14,070 nt of DNA from an uncultured Ruminococcus sp. (GCA_946183385.1 CAMHBN010000021.1:1-14070), one strand, 5' to 3'; counted from the first letter of the stretch, positions 1 through 7,471 are shown. Notes: generated by a model from the sequence alone, not told the origin. Made by a program: numbers and translations.

Positions 1-161
1 TTGACGGGTGGGTCGATACGTCGGATATGTCGCTTCACTTATACAAGGACGAGGAATCGCAGGGGCTCACGGGCTTGGCATTTTTCGACGGCTGCTATAT
101 AATGAGATCAGGCAATAATACATTCTCAAAACTTACAGAAGAGGAGCTTGAAGCGCTATGA
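1..161 (+). CDS. C-terminal end of a sensor/lipoprotein-family protein (left-truncated by window edge)
   Basis: Reading in the frame that ends at the TGA at 159-161 gives 52 residues that closely match the C-termini of the three complete family members to the right. The shared landmarks are W-V-D-T-S-D-M-S (compare W-Y-D-L-S-D-M-S), F-D-G-C-Y-I and the final LTEEELEAL. The stop overlaps the next start as ATGA. It sits directly before a lipoprotein, just as the 1909-3327 protein sits before the 3324 lipoprotein. That suggests it is the membrane-anchored sensor/anti-sigma member of a previous cassette copy, but its N-terminus is outside the window, so it could equally be another lipoprotein. 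Function unknown. Confidence 0.85.
   Translation, partial: DGWVDTSDMSLHLYKDEESQGLTGLAFFDGCYIMRSGNNTFSKLTEEELEAL
142..157 (+). promoter_or_regulatory. Ribosome binding site embedded in the upstream gene's TEEEL codons
   Basis: AGGAG at 142-146 lies 11 bases before the ATG at 158. It is made by the Glu-Glu-Leu codons of the upstream protein's terminal motif. The same motif, at the same 11-base distance, precedes the starts at 3324 and 4451, which supports these starts and suggests translational coupling. Confidence 0.6.
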
Positions 162-1270
162 AAAAAATGATATTATCACTTGTAATCGCTGCGGTGACGC
201 TGTGCTCGTGCGGAGTTAACGTTGTGGACGGTGAAAAAGAAGCAAAAGAGGCAAAATGGGTCGATTTGCTAAGCAATTTCAACGAAAAAGGCAGGATATA
301 CGGAGAAGCTCCCAAAAAGTATATTGATTACGATACAATGAAGATTGTTCCGCTGTGTGCCAAGCCGAATTGTACTCATACCACAAGCGACTGCATAGGA
401 CACATCATCGGAGATACGCCAATACTCACCGACGATTATATCTATTATTTCAGCTCTGTTGAAGGCGTGAATGAATTAAAGAACGGAGAAAGAGAATTCT
501 ACATCAATTCCAAGCTCTGCCGTGTTTCACTTGATTCCTCCGAAACTGAAACCGTAGTCGAATTTCACGATTGTGCTCCGGCAGATTATGACGGCGTATT
601 GCTTTATGATGACAAGATTTACTTCACAGGCGATGACCTTAATCCCACCGATGACGGCTACGGAAATATAGTTTCACAAAATGTGGGAGGAGAGCATTAT
701 ATTTGCAGCATTGACCTCAAAACAAAGGAATACATAAATTACGGAACAGTGTACAGCGGAGAGGGATACTCCGACGATAGCCACGCGAATATCTGCGGAT
801 TCATAAATTCAAAGATTCTGATAAACTACCAGTGTCGTCCCGACATGACTGAAATAGACGAAAGCAAGCCATGGCGGGGACAGACCATGCTCATGTTTGA
901 ATTCGACCCTAAAACGAATGAGATAACCGAATCAGACATACCGACACGCCCTATCTCCACGAATACAAAAACGCAGACAGTCATCTATTGGGACGATGAA
1001 GCAAAGAAAACTGTTCTGATTATCGGAAACGAAAGAAGAGAGCTTGATATTGATGTCGGTACGTATGCGACAGTTTTCAATAACAAGCTGTTTGTCAGAG
1101 ATACAGGAAAGTGGTATGACCTTTCGGATATGTCAGAGCACGATATGGGTGAATACGATGAAAACGGACTATGGGTAGTTGGCGATTATTACGACGGCTG
1201 TTATATTCTCACCACTTATTTCAAAAACGTAAAACTCACAGAGAACGAGCTGCTCGCTCTCAGTAACTGA
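158..1270 (+). CDS. Lipoprotein of a CCHC-motif sensor-like family (copy A)
   Basis: 370 residues. The N-terminus is a lipoprotein signal peptide: M-K-K, a hydrophobic stretch (residues 4-15) and a lipobox L15-C16-S17-C18, so the mature protein is probably lipid-anchored outside the membrane. The C-x4-C-x-H-x4-C motif is at C67, C72, H74, C79, directly after an acidic-aromatic Y-D-T-M segment. Downstream are short repeated strand-like blocks (D-D-Y-I-Y-Y-F, I-Y-F-T-G-D-D, C-S-I-D-L-K-T) that resemble beta-propeller blades, and a conserved E-F-H-D-C. It starts inside the stop of the upstream gene (ATGA). It is paralogous to 3324-4454 along its whole length; their first 24 coding bases are identical. 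Similar motif-bearing proteins are, from memory, common and uncharacterised in gut Clostridia. It ends its operon: no overlapping gene follows. The ligand is unknown; the motif could bind zinc or form disulfides. Confidence 0.88.
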   Translation: MKKMILSLVIAAVTLCSCGVNVVDGEKEAKEAKWVDLLSNFNEKGRIYGEAPKKYIDYDTMKIVPLCAKPNCTHTTSDCIGHIIGDTPILTDDYIYYFSSVEGVNELKNGEREFYINSKLCRVSLDSSETETVVEFHDCAPADYDGVLLYDDKIYFTGDDLNPTDDGYGNIVSQNVGGEHYICSIDLKTKEYINYGTVYSGEGYSDDSHANICGFINSKILINYQCRPDMTEIDESKPWRGQTMLMFEFDPKTNEITESDIPTRPISTNTKTQTVIYWDDEAKKTVLIIGNERRELDIDVGTYATVFNNKLFVRDTGKWYDLSDMSEHDMGEYDENGLWVVGDYYDGCYILTTYFKNVKLTENELLALSN

Positions 1271-1272
1271 GC

Positions 1273-1322
1273 GTCACAGCTCCGACCAAAAACGCTATTA
1301 TATAAGCGGAACAGTTTCCGCT
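1273..1322 (+). promoter_or_regulatory. Intergenic region before the sigma operon: candidate promoter and small hairpin
   Basis: This 78-base gap separates the two cassettes. GTCACA (1273-1278), a 17-base spacer and TATTAT (1296-1301) resemble a weak housekeeping promoter. Next is a perfect 7-bp inverted repeat, AGCGGAA (1305-1311) and TTCCGCT (1316-1322) with a 4-base loop. There is no T-run after it, so it is at best a weak terminator for the upstream operon. It also contains GGAAC (1308-1312), the classical -35 core of ECF-sigma promoters, so autoregulation by the following sigma gene is possible. All assignments are by eye. Confidence 0.35.
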
Positions 1323-1348
1323 CGAATCCATAACACGGGAGAAACAAA

Positions 1349-1906
1349 ATGACAGGAAATGAACTGAGAGAGCTCATCAGCACATCTCCGACAGGCTGGC
1401 AGCGTACATTTTACGACGAGTACAAAAACTACGTCTACACTGTCGTATTCAACCGCCTGCGATGTATCGCGAACATCGAGGACATCGAGGAATGCGTCAG
1501 CGACGTCTTTGCGGACATTTTTATGCAGACCGAAAGGCTGCTGAGAATGGACGAGCTCGTCGGTATCGTGGGACTTATCGCCAAGCGCAAGGCGATTGGC
1601 TACTACCGCAGGCTGTCCGAGAAATACGGGCGCGCAGACCTCATAGACGCGCTGACGTCCGACGAGGATATGGTCGCGGACATCGAGAGATACGAGCGCA
1701 GCAGAGCTCTGCTGCGGCTGGTGAATGAGCTCGGCGAGCCCGACTCGCAGATAATACTTCTGAGCTATTACTATGGTCTGACCTCGCAGCAGATAGGCGA
1801 GAAATTGCAGATGAAGGCGGCTGCTGTCCGCAAGAGAGCAAGCCGCGCGATAAAGAAGCTGGGGGAAAAGCTGTCCGAGGTCGGACTTGACGAAAGGGAG
1901 TGGTAG
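1349..1906 (+). CDS. ECF-type RNA polymerase sigma factor
   Basis: 185 residues, the usual size of an ECF (group 4) sigma-70 factor, with only regions 2 and 4. Region 2 (about 20-95) contains F-Y-D-E-Y-K-N-Y-V-Y and an acidic I-E-D-I-E-E-C-V-S-D-V-F segment typical of the -10-recognising helix start. Region 4 (about 125-180) has D-S-Q-I-I-L-L-S-Y-Y-Y-G-L-T-S-Q-Q-I-G-E and A-V-R-K-R-A-S-R-A as its helix-turn-helix. The ATG has a good SD (GGGAG, 1337-1341, 7 bases away). The gene overlaps or abuts the next one, which encodes a membrane protein with a cytoplasmic N-terminus. This is the standard sigma/anti-sigma arrangement, so its activity is probably controlled by that partner. Target promoters are unknown; its own operon is the first candidate. 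Confidence 0.9.
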   Translation: MTGNELRELISTSPTGWQRTFYDEYKNYVYTVVFNRLRCIANIEDIEECVSDVFADIFMQTERLLRMDELVGIVGLIAKRKAIGYYRRLSEKYGRADLIDALTSDEDMVADIERYERSRALLRLVNELGEPDSQIILLSYYYGLTSQQIGEKLQMKAAAVRKRASRAIKKLGEKLSEVGLDEREW

Positions 1907-1908
1907 GA

Positions 1909-3327
1909 ATGATGAAAAATGATGTTTTTGAATTGTTCGAGCAGGCGGACGACGAGCTCCTTTCGGCGCTCACGCAGAGCTGCGAGCCGCTCGACAATGA
2001 CGCAGACAAGCGCATTTTTGCGCGTATACAGGAGAAATGCAAAGTGTCCTTCGCCGCACCTGACGAGGGATACGAGGACGTTGTAGAAGGAGTTGAAGTA
2101 ATCGTGAATAAACCATGGAAAAAGGTTCTTACTATCGCGGCAACACTGGTGGTGCTTGTCGGAGGTGTGGCAGGCGGAGCAGCTCTGCTGAATACGGTGA
2201 ACAGGCATTCACCGACGAGCATTATCGCAGATGAGGACAAGGTGACAGTTTTTTCAAACGGTCGCGGAAGCGATTACGAAAAGGGTATGCTATTCCACAA
2301 AACGGGATTGTACGGCAGCACCGTCGAATACTTCCTCGACTACGAAACTATGAAGGAAACGCCGATATGTGCAATGCCCAACTGCACGCACACGAACTCA
2401 AGCTGTCTCGCAACGCAAATGGGAGTAAACCCCGTCATTTACAATGACTATATCTACTATTTCAAGAGCTCATACAACTACAAGGACGTTCCCGAGGGAC
2501 ACCAGTTCTATATGAACAGCAAGCTGTACAAGGCAAGCCTTGATACATCGGAGACGCAGGTCGTGGTCGAATTCACCGACTGTATCCCCGACGACTGGAA
2601 CAGCGATTTTGTGCTCATCGGGAGTACGCTGTGGTTCGTAGGCGATGACAAGAATATGAAGGGTGATGACTACAGTAGGGAAATGCACTACCTGCCCTCG
2701 TCTGACACCGCGGGAGCGCACTTTATGTGCAGTATCGACCTTGATACGGGCAAGTACACCAACCACGGCGAGATATGCGAGGAGTGCAGAGCGTCGGAAT
2801 ACTGGGAGCAGTGCAACGGCGCGCATATCAAAGGCGTATACAACGGAAAGATACAGATATCGCTCCAGTACGGCATTGCTGACGCAAGTACAGATAGCAT
2901 TGATGATGTGGAGGAAAAGTATAGAACGCAAGACCCCGACGAGCGCATTTCGTTCTCGACTTATGAGTACGATACCAAAACTGGCGAGTGCGTAAAAACC
3001 GACAGGAGATTCGCTATCAATGCTACGGAGGACACCTTTGTCGGCTGTGATTACAATGCAGACGATGATGAACTGTATGTAACACACAACGGCGAAGAGC
3101 GCGTCTATGGTGAAACCGCAAATGTGTTTATCGTCGGAGATAAGCTCTTTATGTGCAGTGGCGAAGAGAATAAATGGATAGATATGAATGACTGGTCTGA
3201 GCACAAGCTGCCCGACGAATTAGGCGAATTTGTATTGCAGGTCGGATACTACAAGGACAGCTATATCTTCCTTAATTCGCAGTTTCAGGCATTCAAATAC
3301 ACCGAAGAGGAGCTGAGAGCGCTATGA
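1909..3327 (+). CDS. Probable transmembrane anti-sigma factor fused to a CCHC-family outer sensor domain
   Basis: 472 residues from the chosen ATG. Residues 1-70 are polar and acidic with no signal peptide (D-D-E-L-L-S-A-L pattern), as in Clostridial anti-sigma factors. Residues 73-94 form a single membrane helix after a positive K-P-W-K-K flank, giving an N-in/C-out topology. The outer part (about 105-472) is homologous to the neighbouring lipoproteins, with C154, C159, H161 and C166 forming C-x4-C-x-H-x4-C. It then has the Y-I-Y-Y-F, F-V-G-D-D, C-S-I-D-L and terminal Y-T-E-E-E-L blocks. I chose ATG 1909 because AGGGAG (1895-1900) sits 8 bases ahead; a GTG at 1900 would lie inside that SD. 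Position after the sigma gene suggests it binds and restrains that factor and releases it on a surface signal. That role is inferred; no known anti-sigma domain is clearly recognised. Confidence 0.8.
   Translation: MMKNDVFELFEQADDELLSALTQSCEPLDNDADKRIFARIQEKCKVSFAAPDEGYEDVVEGVEVIVNKPWKKVLTIAATLVVLVGGVAGGAALLNTVNRHSPTSIIADEDKVTVFSNGRGSDYEKGMLFHKTGLYGSTVEYFLDYETMKETPICAMPNCTHTNSSCLATQMGVNPVIYNDYIYYFKSSYNYKDVPEGHQFYMNSKLYKASLDTSETQVVVEFTDCIPDDWNSDFVLIGSTLWFVGDDKNMKGDDYSREMHYLPSSDTAGAHFMCSIDLDTGKYTNHGEICEECRASEYWEQCNGAHIKGVYNGKIQISLQYGIADASTDSIDDVEEKYRTQDPDERISFSTYEYDTKTGECVKTDRRFAINATEDTFVGCDYNADDDELYVTHNGEERVYGETANVFIVGDKLFMCSGEENKWIDMNDWSEHKLPDELGEFVLQVGYYKDSYIFLNSQFQAFKYTEEELRAL
3308..3323 (+). 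promoter_or_regulatory. Ribosome binding site embedded in TEEEL codons before the second lipoprotein
   Basis: AGGAG at 3308-3312 is 11 bases before the ATG at 3324 and is encoded by the terminal Glu-Glu-Leu codons of the sensor gene. Its geometry is identical to the sites before 158 and 4451. Confidence 0.6.
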
Positions 3328-4454
3328 AAAAAATGATATTATCACTTATAATTGCAGCGGTAACGCTGTGCTCGTGCGGAGTGAATGTCGTGAACGAAAA
3401 CAAGAGCGAGAGCAAGCCTGTTTTTATCAGATACGACCACAACGCATACGATAACGGGTATATCTACCACTATGATGATATGTATGGAAGTATGAGCGAT
3501 TTTGTTGACTTTGATACCCTTGAGTATTCGCCGCTTTGTGCGGTTCCGAACTGCAATCATAACACTTCATCGTGTTCAGCGCGTGAAATAGGCAGCTGTC
3601 CGCTGCTCTACAATGACTATATCTACTATTTTGTGTCAAACAGCGAAATCAACGAAACGAAAGACAACAGGGAATTCATAATGAACGCAAAGCTGATGAA
3701 GATGAAGCTCAAATCATCAGAAACGCAGAAAGTCGCAGAATTCCACGACTGTATTCCTGATACACATGACGGATTCGTAGTTAAGGACGACGTGTTATAC
3801 TTCCAAGCTGATGACATGAATCCGCAGCAAGACGGGTATGGCAATTTTGTTTATTCAGAAGGCGGCGGAACTCACTTCCTGTGCTCCATTGATTTAAACA
3901 GCGGTAAGTATACCAATTACGGAAGCATCTATGACGGTGACAAACAATATGAAGCGGCTAATACATCAAGCAGTGCGAGGTTAATGGGAATTCGCGGCGA
4001 TAACATTTACATTGATTACAGCTTTATGAAGGAGGAAGTTCCCGAAGAAAAATACATGAAGGAAGGCTTCCTTCTGTCGAAATGCTTTAGCCATGTTATC
4101 ATGACGTTTGATATTAATAATAAAACATTCACTGAAACTCAATACCCGAATATTTCATATGTTGATGACGATTATCTTGCATACTACAATGAAAGCGATA
4201 ATTCGGTGATTATTGAATGCGATAATGAAGAAAAAGTTATCCCCGACACCTACACAAGTTTTTATGGTCTGATCCTTGACAATAAATTCTGGAGCTATCC
4301 TGATGAAAACATATGGTATGACCTCAGCGATATGTCAAAGCACGGAAAAGGTCATGACGGAGATATTCTGGGTTATTACAACGGAAAGTATATCGTTAAA
4401 ACTATAGGAATGAATTTCAAGGCTTTAACAGAAGAGGAGCTGAAATCACAATGA
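3324..4454 (+). CDS. Lipoprotein of the CCHC-motif sensor-like family (copy B)
   Basis: 376 residues. Signal peptide M-K-K-M-I-L-S-L-I-I-A-A-V-T with lipobox L15-C16-S17-C18, nearly identical to copy A at 158. C72, C77, H79 and C84 give the C-x4-C-x-H-x4-C motif. Other shared blocks are Y-N-D-Y-I-Y-Y-F, E-F-H-D-C-I-P, H-F-L-C-S-I-D-L and the ending L-T-E-E-E-L-K-S-Q. It overlaps the sensor gene and the ATPase gene, each as ATGA. It is visibly more AT-rich than the sigma and ABC genes around it. The protein probably sits on the outer membrane face beside the homologous domain of the anti-sigma protein. It may act as co-sensor, as a competing ligand binder, or as the receptor of the ABC transporter. 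No function is established. Confidence 0.88.
   Translation: MKKMILSLIIAAVTLCSCGVNVVNENKSESKPVFIRYDHNAYDNGYIYHYDDMYGSMSDFVDFDTLEYSPLCAVPNCNHNTSSCSAREIGSCPLLYNDYIYYFVSNSEINETKDNREFIMNAKLMKMKLKSSETQKVAEFHDCIPDTHDGFVVKDDVLYFQADDMNPQQDGYGNFVYSEGGGTHFLCSIDLNSGKYTNYGSIYDGDKQYEAANTSSSARLMGIRGDNIYIDYSFMKEEVPEEKYMKEGFLLSKCFSHVIMTFDINNKTFTETQYPNISYVDDDYLAYYNESDNSVIIECDNEEKVIPDTYTSFYGLILDNKFWSYPDENIWYDLSDMSKHGKGHDGDILGYYNGKYIVKTIGMNFKALTEEELKSQ
4435..4450 (+). promoter_or_regulatory. Ribosome binding site embedded in TEEEL codons before the ABC ATPase
   Basis: AGGAG at 4435-4439 is 11 bases before ATG 4451, again inside the Glu-Glu-Leu codons of the lipoprotein's C-terminus. Third instance of the same arrangement. 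Confidence 0.6.
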
Positions 4455-5188
4455 ACAAACTCGAACTGCAAAAGATAAACAAGCACTACGGAAAAAAGCA
4501 CGCACTGTGCGATTTCTCGTACTCTTTCACCAACGGGATATACGGTCTGCTCGGACCGAATGGCGCAGGCAAATCCACGCTGATGAATATGATAACGGAC
4601 AACCTCCTCCCCGACCCCGACGGCGGAAAGATACTGTGGAACGGCGAGGAAACACGCCTGCTCAAAGACAGCTTCCGCAGCCGACTCGGCTTCATGCCGC
4701 AGCAGCAGAACCTCTACGAGAGCATGACAGCGTACACGTTTCTGAGCTACATCGCCTCGCTGAAATGCCTCGACCGCAAGTCCGCGGAAGACGAAATACC
4801 GCGCATGATCTCGCGCGTGGAGCTCACCGAGAGCGCGGACAAAAAAATGGGCGGCTTCTCGGGCGGAATGAAGCAGAGAGTGCTTATCGCAGCGGCAATG
4901 CTCGGCGACCCCGACCTCCTCATTCTCGACGAGCCGACCGCTGGTCTCGACCCGAAGCAACGCGTCATCATACGCAACATGGTGTCCGACCTCGGGCAGG
5001 AAAAAATCATCATCATCTCGACGCACATCGTCTCCGACATCGAAACGATAGCGAAGGAAATCCTCTTCATCAAGGAGGGACACCTCATCGACAGCGGTAC
5101 TATCCCCGCACTCGTCGAGAATGTCACGGACGCCGAAAAATCACTTGAAAACCTGTATATGCAGTACTACGGCGAGGTGCAGAAATGA
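4451..5188 (+). CDS. ABC transporter ATP-binding protein
   Basis: 245 residues, one complete ABC ATPase domain. Walker A G-P-N-G-A-G-K-S-T at 35-43, Q-loop near Q84, signature F-S-G-G-M-K-Q at 136-142, Walker B L-L-I-L-D-E-P at 156-162, D-loop G-L-D at 165-167 and switch His192 (S-T-H). It looks like the CcmA/NatA/drug-export type that pairs with ABC-2 permeases, and the next gene is such a permease, starting inside its stop codon. It should power export or a mechanical step at the membrane. The substrate cannot be told from sequence. Cotranscription with the sigma, anti-sigma and lipoprotein genes is indicated by ATGA overlaps at both ends. Confidence 0.93.
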   Translation: MNKLELQKINKHYGKKHALCDFSYSFTNGIYGLLGPNGAGKSTLMNMITDNLLPDPDGGKILWNGEETRLLKDSFRSRLGFMPQQQNLYESMTAYTFLSYIASLKCLDRKSAEDEIPRMISRVELTESADKKMGGFSGGMKQRVLIAAAMLGDPDLLILDEPTAGLDPKQRVIIRNMVSDLGQEKIIIISTHIVSDIETIAKEILFIKEGHLIDSGTIPALVENVTDAEKSLENLYMQYYGEVQK

Positions 5189-7386
5189 GGCTTATCATCA
5201 CCGAGCTGAAAAAGCTTTTCAGCCGAGAAATTTTCGTACTAATGCTCGCTGCGGTGTTCATTCTGAATGCGTATCTGCTGTTCAGGACTGCGAGCTCGGG
5301 CGAGGCTACGGTCTCGGATTATCGCGCTGTCTACTCCGCGATAGAGGGTATGCCCGACGACGAAAAGCTCGCGTGGCTGGACGCGCGGCTGCAGGAATAC
5401 TCGGGACAGCACAGGTACGATTTCGACGTTCTGCACGAGCTCCGCGAGGAGTGCGACGGCGTCGTGAACTATCAGGACTTCCTCGAAAGCATACGCGCGC
5501 AGGCGGACTCTATGACGGCAGTTTCCATCTTCGCAAAGCCCGATACGTTCAACTACCGCAGCATACTGAAAACGCCTCCTGCCTATGAGAATGTACAGGA
5601 CGTAGTGCCGGTTTTCGACGTATCGAAGGGCTTGACACTTGCGACTGACAACAGCTTCACGGACATTCTCTGCGGCTTCATACTGCTTTTTTCGGTGCTG
5701 TCGATCATGCTGTACGACCGCGAGCAGGGCATGAGCGGACTGCTCTTCTCGATGAGGCGCGGACGCGGCTACCTGATAATGACGAAGCTCGCAGCGCTCG
5801 CGATAACACTGCTCGGAGCGGTGCTGCTCATATACATCGAGAACCTCATCATCGGGGGCATACTCTACGGGCTCGGCGACCTTATGCGCCCGATACAGTC
5901 GGTGAGCGGCTTCATCGGCTGCAATCTGCGAATAAATGTATGGGAGTACCTGATACTGTACGTTCTGTTCAAATTCATCGCTTTTTTCTGTATCGGAGCT
6001 GTGCTCTCGCTTATCGCTGTCAACACGAGAAACACCGTCAGCTTTTACGGTATATCGGCGGCTGTCATCATCGTTGAGGGAGTGCTGTATGTGCTTATCC
6101 ATCCGCTTTCGATATACAGCATTTTCCGCTATATCAACCTCATCGCGTTCACGAAGGTCAACGAGGTCTTCTGCAACTACAAAAACATCAACTTCTTCGA
6201 GCAGCCCGTCCCGCTCGTACCGACAGCTCTCTCTGCACTGATAATAATCACGGCGACCTGCTGCTTCCTTTCCTCGTATCACTACTCGAAAAAGCGCAAC
6301 CTCGAATTTCGCAGACTCGGCTTCAAGCGCGGTCTCGGCAGAGGTAAGCGCGTTCATTCGCAGCTGTGGTACACGCTGTACAAGTCGCTGATATTGCAGA
6401 AGGGAGCGCTCGTTATCTCCGTATTCATAGTTGTATCGGTGTTTATGTCGCAGACCTTCTACAAGAAATACGACCAGGCGGACGTTTACTACGAATACTA
6501 CACCGAGAAAGCCGAGGGACGTATCACCGCAGAAACTCTCGACTTTTTCGAGAGTGAAAAGGAGCGGTTTGAAGACTTGCAGACACAGCTTGACGAGCTC
6601 CGGCAAAATGAGCCTTCCAACTATACCGCGCAAAACGAGCTGAGTAAGCAGCTTGCACCGACTATGGGCTTCAATCCCGCATACGAGCGATTGCAGCAGA
6701 TAAAGGACATTGACGGCGCATATATGTTCTATGATACGGGCTACAAGCGAGCGCTCGGGAAGGCGGGCTACGACGACGATATGAAGTACGCGCTCGCGGC
6801 GATGTTCCTTCTTCTGTTCCTTGTCTCGCCGCTCATCGCGAACGACAACAAGTACAGGATGAGCTTCATCATAAGCTCCACGGCTTCGGGAAAGCAGAGC
6901 TATATCCGCCGCAATCTGCTCACGGCGGCGCTGTACGGTCTGCTCGCGGCACTGATATGGATACTCCCCTACTCCGTCACAATTTCGCAGTATTACGGTA
7001 ACGGACGACTGCTCGGCTCGCTGAAAAGCATCACCGATTTCGCAGACTTCCCGCTTAATATGAAGCTGTGGCAGTATGTGCTGCTCGTTGCGGCACTCCG
7101 CATATTGTTCGTCATCGTATCCGCACTTGTAATGCTGTGGGTGTCGTCGCGGTGCAGGAACACGACCTCCGCCGTGCTCATCAATTTCGCTGTATTTGTT
7201 CTCCCTATAATCGTGTATCTGCTTGGCGCAAAGGTAATGGTCAACATCGGATTCTGTCCGCTGCTCAGCGTGAATGTAGTTCTCAACAGCTTCTCATTCC
7301 TCCATATTTCGATTGTTATAATCGGTATCGCAGTGCCGGCTGCACGCCCGATTTTAAGTATGCTAAAGCGAAAAATAGCAAACTAA
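5185..7386 (+). CDS. ABC-2-type permease with two homologous halves
   Basis: 733 residues, about twice a simple ABC-2 permease. Helix 1 (about 15-34) is followed by a ~120-residue outer domain and then five helices up to ~366. A positive linker (about 367-395) follows. The pattern then repeats: helix at ~402-422, an outer domain rich in Glu/Gln/Tyr, and five more helices to the end. Halves align: W-E-Y-L-I-L-Y with W-Q-Y-V-L-L-V, and N-T-R-N-T-V-S with R-C-R-N-T-T-S. So one chain probably supplies the whole membrane part, served by two copies of the preceding ATPase. The SD GAGGTG (5174-5179) lies 5 bases before the ATG. It is the last gene of the operon, with a hairpin terminator 31 bases after the stop. 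Substrate unknown. Confidence 0.85.
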   Translation: MRLIITELKKLFSREIFVLMLAAVFILNAYLLFRTASSGEATVSDYRAVYSAIEGMPDDEKLAWLDARLQEYSGQHRYDFDVLHELREECDGVVNYQDFLESIRAQADSMTAVSIFAKPDTFNYRSILKTPPAYENVQDVVPVFDVSKGLTLATDNSFTDILCGFILLFSVLSIMLYDREQGMSGLLFSMRRGRGYLIMTKLAALAITLLGAVLLIYIENLIIGGILYGLGDLMRPIQSVSGFIGCNLRINVWEYLILYVLFKFIAFFCIGAVLSLIAVNTRNTVSFYGISAAVIIVEGVLYVLIHPLSIYSIFRYINLIAFTKVNEVFCNYKNINFFEQPVPLVPTALSALIIITATCCFLSSYHYSKKRNLEFRRLGFKRGLGRGKRVHSQLWYTLYKSLILQKGALVISVFIVVSVFMSQTFYKKYDQADVYYEYYTEKAEGRITAETLDFFESEKERFEDLQTQLDELRQNEPSNYTAQNELSKQLAPTMGFNPAYERLQQIKDIDGAYMFYDTGYKRALGKAGYDDDMKYALAAMFLLLFLVSPLIANDNKYRMSFIISSTASGKQSYIRRNLLTAALYGLLAALIWILPYSVTISQYYGNGRLLGSLKSITDFADFPLNMKLWQYVLLVAALRILFVIVSALVMLWVSSRCRNTTSAVLINFAVFVLPIIVYLLGAKVMVNIGFCPLLSVNVVLNSFSFLHISIVIIGIAVPAARPILSMLKRKIAN

Positions 7387-7416
7387 TTGCTCATATCGCC
7401 GACAACTGCAAATAAT

Positions 7417-7442
7417 AAGCGGTACTCATAAGAGTACCGCTT
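7417..7442 (+). terminator. Bidirectional hairpin terminator between convergent operons
   Basis: Perfect 11-bp stem, AAGCGGTACTC and GAGTACCGCTT, with loop ATAA, continuing into a TTTTATA stretch on the plus strand and TTATTATTT on the minus strand. It lies between the end of the permease at 7386 and the stop of the convergent minus-strand permease at 7472, so it can end both transcripts. Confidence 0.85.
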
Positions 7443-7471
7443 TTATATGTTACAAGTATATATCCGTTTCC

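Noticed and set aside
1900..1908. GTG start for the sensor/anti-sigma gene
   Set aside because: It lies at the end of the AGGGAG ribosome site; the ATG at 1909 has correct spacing.
1641..2240. 199-codon minus-strand frame across the sigma/anti-sigma junction
   Set aside because: Ser/Ala/Arg-rich composition with no motif; it crosses two well-supported plus-strand genes.
5239..6633. 464-codon open frame on the minus strand opposite the ABC-2 permease
   Set aside because: Its translation is charged and low in structure, while the plus strand gives a clear helix pattern and operon overlaps. It is an antisense shadow from biased codon use.
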